From positions 1-7,218 of the forward strand of contig DCIW01000218.1 of the NCBI GenBank assembly GCA_002317225.1: a stretch of 7,218 bases of DNA. Direction: 5' to 3'. Position 1 is the first letter of the stretch, and the number at the start of each line of letters is the position of its first letter. Below are positions 1 through 6,173 of this stretch, one piece after another. This DNA comes from Prevotellaceae bacterium UBA1716. Its GTDB lineage: Bacteria > Bacteroidota > Bacteroidia > Bacteroidales > Bacteroidaceae. The notes below the pieces were generated by a model. The model saw only the letters and a program-made list of their open reading frames with translations. It was not told the origin of the DNA and ran no database searches. A program made the position numbers and the translations under genes.

Positions 1-847
1 GGCGATAATATTCAGGATGATTAGCGAAGCGATTGCCAAACAACTTAATATTCTCCGACACAAATCGTCCTGCTTCGGAATGCAAGAATTTCTCATCATA
101 ATCCCAATAGAAAAGGGTAGTACGCTCCTGAGCGATATACTTGAAAAGAGCCTTTTCGGTTTCGTTCAGGACGTTGAAACCAACGACCACATAAACACCC
201 TTATTAAGATGCTTATCAATATCTACGGATCCATCCTTTATGCCCTCAACTACAAAACGCTTCTGCATTCCTGAATAACAAAGACCTGATTCAGAAAGAA
301 GTCGTCGATATTCAGTATACGTATCAAACATATACTTCCACACTCCGAGGAATCGTTCCTTAAGTCGCGACTCTCTGCCTATATTGAAGTCCTGGAAATA
401 TCTGTAAATCGCATTTCGTTGAGCATCAGAAAGGAAAGAGAAATCTTTCAGTTCTTCAAGATCCTCGATATTGCGAAAGAGTTGTTCTGCATTGGCAAGA
501 TTGTTGTCAATATCCTCGAAATCATTCTTCATGAGTTCGGCCCATGAGTAGAACTTATCGAGCGACTCCTCCGTATTCGAAACAGATTTGTAAGCCTGAT
601 AGAGTTTGCAGATTTGCTGAATTGGGTCAGCAATCTTCAACGGACAAAGCGACTCGAACATCTCTTCGATTGTGGTAAATCGAGGTGTCCAGATTGGCTT
701 GTCGGTTATGTTCTTGAAGAGGTACTGGTTGAAGAACAAATTGCCACGTTTGTTTGGAGCAATGATGGTCACCTGCGAGAGGTCGTTTCCATATTGCTCA
801 AAGAGATCGTTTGCAACGTGCTGAAGGAAAGGTGTGAACTCGCTCAT
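1..847 (-). CDS. addB: AddB-type subunit of the AddAB helicase-nuclease, N-terminal part (cut by window edge)
   Basis: An open frame of 282 codons runs from the ATG at 847 off the left edge with no stop. The product starts MSEFTPFLQHVANDLFEQYG and carries APNKRGNLFF at residues 30-39, FYSWAELMKNDFEDID at 99-114 and VVVGFNVLNETEK at 220-232, followed by FYWDYDE (246-252). I recognise these as hallmarks of the Bacteroidetes AddB-like 'PD-(D/E)XK nuclease family' proteins. In that family this half is a degenerate helicase fold that supports AddA, and a nuclease domain sits at the C-terminus, which is outside the window. Full-length relatives are roughly 900-1000 residues, so about 30 percent is present. 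No Walker A motif is seen near the N-terminus, unlike Bacillus AddB. The start overlaps the addA stop as ATGA and has a strong ribosome binding site, so translation is probably coupled and the two subunits made together. Family assignment is good; the exact subunit name is inferred from similarity and the neighbouring gene. Confidence 0.82.
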   Translation of the reverse strand, partial: MSEFTPFLQHVANDLFEQYGNDLSQVTIIAPNKRGNLFFNQYLFKNITDKPIWTPRFTTIEEMFESLCPLKIADPIQQICKLYQAYKSVSNTEESLDKFYSWAELMKNDFEDIDNNLANAEQLFRNIEDLEELKDFSFLSDAQRNAIYRYFQDFNIGRESRLKERFLGVWKYMFDTYTEYRRLLSESGLCYSGMQKRFVVEGIKDGSVDIDKHLNKGVYVVVGFNVLNETEKALFKYIAQERTTLFYWDYDEKFLHSEAGRFVSENIKLFGNRFANHPEYYR

Positions 848-3800
848 TTCTTACCTCCTTTCTGATTAATTACTTCTTCAATCTTATTGTTCATAAAATA
901 CCAGATGTATCCTTTAATATTTTTATATCCCATACGGTCGAGAAGGTACATGTACCAACTGACTTGTTTCTTATGATGAGGGTTTTCTTTACCTGATTTA
1001 TAGTCTATTACGATGGTTTCGTTCTCGTTCATGATGACACGGTCGGGGCGACATTCGTTGTATCCACCATTCTTATCCTTGAACATGATGGTACATTCCT
1101 TAAACTCTCTCCAACCTCCCTCGAACCATCGTCCTGCAGTTTCGTCCTCGAGAGCAAGCTTGATGTTCTTTCGGGCTTCGTCTACACTAAGAACCGAATT
1201 GAAATAACCGCAACCGTCCAACTCATCAATCACCTTATCCACATCATCTTTTGTCTTGATAAGTTCGAAAATCTTATGATAGATATTACCGCGTTCGATA
1301 TAGTCTTCTCTCGAAGTTTCGTCCTCTTCATCATTACCGAAGACGAGTGCTTTCGAATCGTTCGACTGGCGGAATTCCACATGTGCATCTTGATGGATAA
1401 AGGATGTCTCGAAATCCTTGTAAGGCTTCTCGAGCACATTTTCAGTTGCTTTCTCCTTTTCCTTCACCTTGCTTGCGATAGGCGAACCTAGAATCCATCT
1501 TGTGCTATCCTCTTCTTTTTCTTCAACAAGAGTTATTGGAGTTTCTTCGCTTTCCATTTGAGTGGAATCGAAAGTCATGAGTCGTTCCATCGAACCGCTT
1601 ATGATTTGTTGGATTGTAGAAACTGTGGAAGGAACCGACTTCTTTGGTTTCATACCAGTCAGGACTATGAGATTCTTCGAAGCACGAGTGAATGCAACAT
1701 AAATAAGGTTAAGGTTGTCTACATTATTTCTGAGCACTTCCTCGTTATATTCTTTGTCGAAGATGCTGTTACCCAACGAAGTAGTAAAACTTACAGGCAC
1801 GATTGGGAGTTCGTTGTATGGTTCCTGGTATGGCTTGCACCAGAGCAAATCATTATGGTTGCCCCTTGTGTCCCAATCGCAATAAGGTACGATAACAGTA
1901 TGGAATTCCAAACCTTTCGATTTATGGATTGACATGATACGAATTCCGTCCGAAGCACCATTTGGGATAGTCTTCTCACACATTTTATCGTCCCAATAAG
2001 CAAGGAAACTGTCGATATCAGTCTGATTGTCTTGCACATAGTTGCTTATCAAATCATGGAAATAGAAGAGGTAAGCATCCTGTCCCTTGATGGTTTTGAG
2101 GTTGAGTGCTTCGTAAAGTTCCTCGATAAGTTCGTAGAGAGGAGTCACGGCATAGTATTCCATCTTCTCGATGAACCCGTCAGGAAGGTATTGTGCCACC
2201 TCTTCATCACTTGCAAGGAAGTATCGGTTTGCATCGTTCTTGATTTCTATGTCATCGTGCATCGCCATCTGGTAATGGATGGCAAGGTTGCGGAGTGCGA
2301 ACTTGACGTCAGGATTGCTGATGGCGATGAGTGCAAAGATGATAAGATTGATTGCCGAAGATGAGTCGAGTCGGAATGCTTCGTCACTCACGATCTTTGT
2401 TCCAATCTCGTCCTTATGCTCATAGAAATATTGGCAGAGGGTAGGGATGAGCTTGTTCTTTCGCACGAGGATGGTCATGTCATTCCAGGCAATTCCATCC
2501 TCTTCGTGCAACTTCTTCACCATTTCAAGAATGCGTTGAGGAGTCTGGTCGAGATAGTCTGCAGCAACATAATTGTCCACGAGCACATAACCCTCACCCT
2601 CGTTCTTTGCAGGAACAAGTTGGCGGACATCCGAATATGCCTTCAGCAAATCCTCAGAGTCCACATTATGAATCTTACGGTAATCGGCATTGAGAAGTTG
2701 GGTTGCCTTATTGAAGAACTGATTGTTGAAATGAATGACATTACCCGCACTTCTATAATTTGTCTTCAACGAGTCTGGGTCGAGGTCGCGAGGGAACTCT
2801 TCGTTGATTCGCTTGTTCAAAATCTGCCAATCCGAATCTCTCCAACGATAAATACTTTGCTTTACATCGCCTACGATAAGACAGCTGTCTTTGCTCGACA
2901 TGCTGTTCTTAATCAATGGTTTGAAGTTCTCCCATTGCAGGGCGGAAGTGTCCTGAAACTCATCAATCATGATATGCTTGAACCAAGTTCCCGCCTTTTC
3001 ATAAACGAAAGGAATGTCGCTTCCATCAATTATATCGTTGAGGAAATGGGCTGAATCAGCAAGGAGAAAACGATTGGCATCTGAATTGAGATCACGCACC
3101 TTCTCGTTGATGACATTCAGAAGCATAAGATGGTTTAGATGCTTACAAATGGCATCTACCGAATTAATCACTCGGGTGAAATCAGGAAGCAAACTAACAA
3201 TCTTCTCAAGAAGAGGATGGATTTCGGAACGAATCACACCGTCCACTTTCTTGTCTTTCACAAGGGTGTTGACATCATTCACATAACCTTCGATTCGGGA
3301 ACTTACGTCTGGAATAATGCCATTCGCCATCTTGTTTACAAATCCGCTCAGTGTTGAACCATACTTGAATTGGTCGAAACTGACACCAACAGCTTCCATT
3401 TGCGAAAGGAAACCTTTGCCCAGTTCGCTAAGGTTTTCGAGAGCACGCTTCTTGCGACTCTGCATCTCCGACTTATACTTGCGCAGTTGCTGAGGGTCTT
3501 TGATGCTGTTGGTGATGACTTCACGATTGCGCAGGAAATCTTCCTTAAAGATATTCTTGCCAAAGTCAGCCACTTCGTTATTGATTTGCCAGTTGCCGCC
3601 TTCGTTAATCTTCTCTTCCACAAAACGATAGACCGAATCAAACACATCGCTTGTCTTGTCGAGTTCTTCGATAATCGTGTTTACAGCCTCTTCGAGCACT
3701 TCCTCCGCATTCAGGTCAACACGAAGGTTGGCAGTCAAATCGAGTTCGCGAGTGAGGTCACGAATGATTGACTGAAAGAACGAGTCGATTGTCTCGATGC

Positions 3801-4131
3801 GGAAACGACTATAATCATGGATGATACGGTTCAGGGCATCAGCACAACGCTTTCTAATATCTACATCACTAAGCTCCAGAGCCTGGATATTCTTATCTGC
3901 CTTGATGGCACTTAGATAGTCCTCGCCATCGGGCAAGCTATTCGCAATACCATACAGTTTGCTAAGGATACGGTTCTTCATCTCGCCCGTCGCCTTGTTG
4001 GTGAATGTAACAGCCAAGATAGATTTGTACTCGTCTGGATTGTTGACGAGCAACTTGATGTATTCGACGGCAAGGGTGAATGTCTTGCCGCTTCCTGCAG
4101 ATGCTTTGTAGAGTTTCAGGGATTTTGTCAT
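844..4131 (-). CDS. addA: AddA/RecB-type ATP-dependent helicase and exonuclease subunit
   Basis: This 1095-residue cytoplasmic protein combines an SF1A (UvrD/RecB) helicase with a C-terminal RecB-family nuclease. With AddB it should unwind and resect double-strand DNA ends to prepare 3' single strands for RecA. Helicase motifs in order: Walker A ASAGSGKT (10-17), motif Ia AVTFTNKATGEM (40-51), Walker B IDEFQDTS (389-396), motif III VGDVKQSIYRWR (420-431), motif IV TNYRS (457-461), motif V SIHKSKGLEF (734-743), motif VI YVAFTRA (811-817). A charged linker (about 852-943) leads to the nuclease: GNIYHKIFE (948-956, His952), RPDRVI (Asp1030), VIDYKSGK (Asp1043, Lys1045) and QVSWYMYLL (from Gln1056). 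The Asp-13-Asp-2-Lys spacing matches what I recall for E. coli RecB, so both activities look intact. The start is the ATG at 4131, which puts the P-loop at residue 10 as usual in Bacteroidetes homologues; the frame extends upstream only to a TTG at 4149. Own promoter upstream; addB overlaps its stop. A RecB-type name is possible, but an AddB-like rather than RecC-like neighbour favours AddA. Confidence 0.92.
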   Translation of the reverse strand: MTKSLKLYKASAGSGKTFTLAVEYIKLLVNNPDEYKSILAVTFTNKATGEMKNRILSKLYGIANSLPDGEDYLSAIKADKNIQALELSDVDIRKRCADALNRIIHDYSRFRIETIDSFFQSIIRDLTRELDLTANLRVDLNAEEVLEEAVNTIIEELDKTSDVFDSVYRFVEEKINEGGNWQINNEVADFGKNIFKEDFLRNREVITNSIKDPQQLRKYKSEMQSRKKRALENLSELGKGFLSQMEAVGVSFDQFKYGSTLSGFVNKMANGIIPDVSSRIEGYVNDVNTLVKDKKVDGVIRSEIHPLLEKIVSLLPDFTRVINSVDAICKHLNHLMLLNVINEKVRDLNSDANRFLLADSAHFLNDIIDGSDIPFVYEKAGTWFKHIMIDEFQDTSALQWENFKPLIKNSMSSKDSCLIVGDVKQSIYRWRDSDWQILNKRINEEFPRDLDPDSLKTNYRSAGNVIHFNNQFFNKATQLLNADYRKIHNVDSEDLLKAYSDVRQLVPAKNEGEGYVLVDNYVAADYLDQTPQRILEMVKKLHEEDGIAWNDMTILVRKNKLIPTLCQYFYEHKDEIGTKIVSDEAFRLDSSSAINLIIFALIAISNPDVKFALRNLAIHYQMAMHDDIEIKNDANRYFLASDEEVAQYLPDGFIEKMEYYAVTPLYELIEELYEALNLKTIKGQDAYLFYFHDLISNYVQDNQTDIDSFLAYWDDKMCEKTIPNGASDGIRIMSIHKSKGLEFHTVIVPYCDWDTRGNHNDLLWCKPYQEPYNELPIVPVSFTTSLGNSIFDKEYNEEVLRNNVDNLNLIYVAFTRASKNLIVLTGMKPKKSVPSTVSTIQQIISGSMERLMTFDSTQMESEETPITLVEEKEEDSTRWILGSPIASKVKEKEKATENVLEKPYKDFETSFIHQDAHVEFRQSNDSKALVFGNDEEDETSREDYIERGNIYHKIFELIKTKDDVDKVIDELDGCGYFNSVLSVDEARKNIKLALEDETAGRWFEGGWREFKECTIMFKDKNGGYNECRPDRVIMNENETIVIDYKSGKENPHHKKQVSWYMYLLDRMGYKNIKGYIWYFMNNKIEEVINQKGGKK
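853..861 (-). promoter_or_regulatory. Strong Shine-Dalgarno sequence for addB, inside the end of addA
   Basis: On the minus strand AAAGGAGGT lies five bases before the addB ATG at 847. It matches the anti-Shine-Dalgarno tail of 16S rRNA almost perfectly at a standard spacing. It also encodes the last residues of AddA (Lys-Gly-Gly-Lys-Lys, then stop), so coding demand could explain it. It supports the ATG at 847 as the true start. The other two starts visible in the window have no such motif. Confidence 0.75.
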
Positions 4132-4175
4132 ATCAAAAAGGATAAACAAAAGTTATATCTTCAAATTTTCATCTG

Positions 4176-4206
4176 CAAAGTTACGATTTTATTTTTTATT
4201 ATCAAA
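4176..4206 (-). promoter_or_regulatory. Bacteroidetes-type promoter for addA-addB
   Basis: On the minus strand TTTG (4206-4203) is followed after 19 bases by TAACTTTG (4183-4176). This fits the primary sigma factor consensus of Bacteroidetes, TTTG at -33 and TAnnTTTG at -7 with 19-21 bases between them. Transcription would begin a few bases downstream, near 4170, leaving a leader of about 40 bases before the addA ATG at 4131. The site lies between the htpG terminator and addA, as expected for a new transcription unit. The start point is inferred, not observed. Confidence 0.75.
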
Positions 4207-4224
4207 AAGTATTAAGGAAAAGAA

Positions 4225-4244
4225 ATTGTCTAACATTGTCTAAA
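4225..4244. repeat. Tandem pair of 10-bp repeats upstream of the addA promoter
   Basis: Plus-strand ATTGTCTAAC (4225-4234) is followed directly by ATTGTCTAAA (4235-4244), 9 of 10 bases identical. The one-helical-turn period and the position 18 bases upstream of the -33 element would suit a regulator binding two adjacent sites on one DNA face. In A/T-rich spacer DNA a single duplication may equally be chance or slippage. No function can be assigned. Confidence 0.5.
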
Positions 4245-4246
4245 TT

Positions 4247-4280
4247 AAAAAAGCCTCGTCCCTTGATATAGGAACGAAGC
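4247..4280 (-). terminator. Rho-independent terminator of the clpC-htpG transcript
   Basis: On the minus strand GCTTCGTTCC (4280-4271) pairs with GGGACGAGGC (4262-4253) to make a 10-bp stem with two G-U wobbles and an 8-base loop, followed immediately by six U residues (4252-4247). It begins 36 bases after the htpG stop. Stem, loop size and U-tract all fit an intrinsic terminator. It separates the chaperone unit from addA, which has its own promoter further on. Confidence 0.88.
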
Positions 4281-4316
4281 CATATTGTGGTTTGCTATGT
4301 GTGCAATGAGTGATTT

Positions 4317-6173
4317 TTAGATCAACTCGATAGAACGCTTGACGAAGTTGTTGAGCGCTTCGCCCTTGAGAAGACCGTTCTGAAGAAGGGCAAGGTCGAT
4401 GAGCTGGCGGGCAACGCTGTCGCTTGCTTCTGCCTTCGAATCGGAGAGAATCTGCTTGATGAGCTTGTGGTCGGAGTTGAGCACAACATTCATAGTGTCA
4501 GGCATTTCGCCATAGAATGCCATGCCTGGCTGAATCTTTGCCATGTCCTTCATACGACGCATGTACTCGCTCTGAGTGATGATGAGCGGTGCGGCAGTTT
4601 CGCCAAGTGCTTTGACATCAAACTGGAACTCAGTCTTGTCGATGGTAGGCATCTTCTCCTTAAAGGCTTCGGTGAGGGTCTTCTTGTCATCCTCGTTCAC
4701 CTTGCTCTCGTTGTCATCCTTCTTGATGAGGTTGTCTACGATGTCGGAGTCAACGCGAACGAAACGGCTCTTCTCGAATTTCTGCTCGAACATTCCAAGG
4801 AGGGCAGAATCGAGTTGTCCGTCCATAAGAAGAACACTATAACCCTTTGCCTCAGCTGCTTCGATATAAGCAAACTGGTCATCCTTATTGTTTGCATAAA
4901 GATAAACGAGATTGCCGTCCTTATCAGTCTGGTTAGCCTCGATGAGAGTTTTGTATTCTTCGTATGTATAGAACTTGCCTTCTGTGTCCTTGAGGAGGGC
5001 AAACTTGTTGGCACGTCCGTAGAAGTCTTCTTCCGAAAGCATTCCGTAATGGATGAAAATCTTAAGGTCGTCCCACTTTGCTTCGAAATCAGCACGGTCG
5101 TTCTTAAAGATGCTTGCAAGACGGTCACTAACCTTCTTAGAGATATAACCGCTAATCTTCTTCACGTTCTTATCGCCCTGAAGGTATGAACGGCTGACAT
5201 TCAATGGAATATCTGGAGAATCGATTACACCATGAAGGAGAGTCATGAAGTCGGGAACGATGCCTTCGACCGAATCTGTAACGAAAACCTGATTGCAATA
5301 AAGCTGAATCTTGTTCTTCTGAAGATCCATATTGCTCTTTATCTTTGGGAAGTAGAGCACACCTGTGAGGTTGAATGGATAGTCGACATTGAGGTGAATC
5401 CAGAAGAGTGGTTCGTCACTCATAGGGTAGAGGTCGCGGTAGAAATTCTTGTAGTCCTCATCCTTGAGGTCGGCAGGCTTCTTTGTCCAGATAGGGTTGG
5501 TCTCGTTGATGATGTTATCCTCTTCGAGTTCAATCTGCTTGCCGTCCTTCCAATCCTTCTTTTTGCCGAATGCAATTGGGATTGCGAGGAAGTGGCAATA
5601 CTTGCGGAGTAGTTCGCTTACCTTGTATTCTTCGAGGAATTCCTTGCAGTCGTCGTCGAGATACATAATGATGTCTGTACCGCGATCAGCTTTGTCACTT
5701 TCTTCGATGTCGAACTCAGGACTGCCATCGCATGACCACTTTACTGCCTTCGAACCTTCTTTCCAACTCTTAGTAACAATCTCCACCTTCTTGCTCACCA
5801 TGAATGATGAGTAGAAACCGAGTCCGAAATGTCCGATGATAGCATTTGCATCTTCCTTATACTGCTCGAGGAAGTCGGTAGCACCAGAGAATGCAATCTG
5901 GTTGATGTACTTATCAATTTCTTCTTCAGTCATACCGATACCACGGTCGCTAACTGTAAGAGTACCAGCTTCTTTGTCGAGTTTCACGTGAACTGTCAAG
6001 TCGCCTGCTTCGCCCTTGAGTTCGCCCTTGTTTGCAAGAGTCTTTAACTTCTGTGTGGCATCAACTGCGTTTGAAACAATTTCACGAATGAAGATGTCGT
6101 GTTCTGAATAGAGAAACTTTTTAATGACGGGGAAGATATTCTCTGTAGTAACCCCAATATTACCTTTAGCCAT
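4317..6173 (-). CDS. htpG: Molecular chaperone HtpG (bacterial Hsp90)
   Basis: A complete 618-residue cytoplasmic Hsp90, which acts as an ATP-driven homodimeric clamp that remodels client proteins, usually with the DnaK system. The GHKL ATPase motifs are intact: REIVSNAVDA with catalytic Glu31, Mg-binding Asn35 and Asp38; DRGIGM (76-81) with adenine-contacting Asp76; GHFGLGFYS (114-122); and GTDI (165-168). The middle domain has the catalytic-loop Arg328 in LNVSRSYLQ. The C-terminal dimerisation region contains SEYMRRMKDMA and ends NFVKRSIELI. There is no signal peptide. The ATG at 6173 gives the standard MAKGNIGVTTENIFP beginning. The preceding sequence is A/T-rich without a Shine-Dalgarno motif, as usual in Bacteroidetes. 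The start overlaps the clpC stop by 8 bases (ATGGCTAA), so the gene is probably co-transcribed and translationally linked with clpC. I remember Bacteroides homologues as about 680 residues with a charged insert before the ARQLIDLALLQ stretch; here that insert is absent and the length is close to E. coli HtpG (624). Confidence 0.97.
   Translation of the reverse strand: MAKGNIGVTTENIFPVIKKFLYSEHDIFIREIVSNAVDATQKLKTLANKGELKGEAGDLTVHVKLDKEAGTLTVSDRGIGMTEEEIDKYINQIAFSGATDFLEQYKEDANAIIGHFGLGFYSSFMVSKKVEIVTKSWKEGSKAVKWSCDGSPEFDIEESDKADRGTDIIMYLDDDCKEFLEEYKVSELLRKYCHFLAIPIAFGKKKDWKDGKQIELEEDNIINETNPIWTKKPADLKDEDYKNFYRDLYPMSDEPLFWIHLNVDYPFNLTGVLYFPKIKSNMDLQKNKIQLYCNQVFVTDSVEGIVPDFMTLLHGVIDSPDIPLNVSRSYLQGDKNVKKISGYISKKVSDRLASIFKNDRADFEAKWDDLKIFIHYGMLSEEDFYGRANKFALLKDTEGKFYTYEEYKTLIEANQTDKDGNLVYLYANNKDDQFAYIEAAEAKGYSVLLMDGQLDSALLGMFEQKFEKSRFVRVDSDIVDNLIKKDDNESKVNEDDKKTLTEAFKEKMPTIDKTEFQFDVKALGETAAPLIITQSEYMRRMKDMAKIQPGMAFYGEMPDTMNVVLNSDHKLIKQILSDSKAEASDSVARQLIDLALLQNGLLKGEALNNFVKRSIELI

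Noticed and set aside
2416..3054. 212-codon plus-strand open frame antisense to addA
   Set aside because: It mirrors conserved helicase-coding sequence on the minus strand and has no recognisable domain or credible start context of its own.
4132..4149. Upstream TTG start that would add six residues (start, then FILFD) to AddA
   Set aside because: TTG is a rarer start, the extra residues are not typical of the family, and the ATG at 4131 gives the normal spacing to the Walker A motif.
4161..4172. Three-codon reading frame (Met-Lys-Ile-stop) in the addA leader, considered as a leader peptide
   Set aside because: It sits at or next to the predicted transcription start, is trivially short, and shows no attenuator-like structure after it.
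4467..5189. 240-codon plus-strand open frame antisense to htpG
   Set aside because: It lies wholly inside htpG, resembles no family I know, and similar antisense frames occur across all the genes here. It looks like a by-product of the codon use of the real gene.
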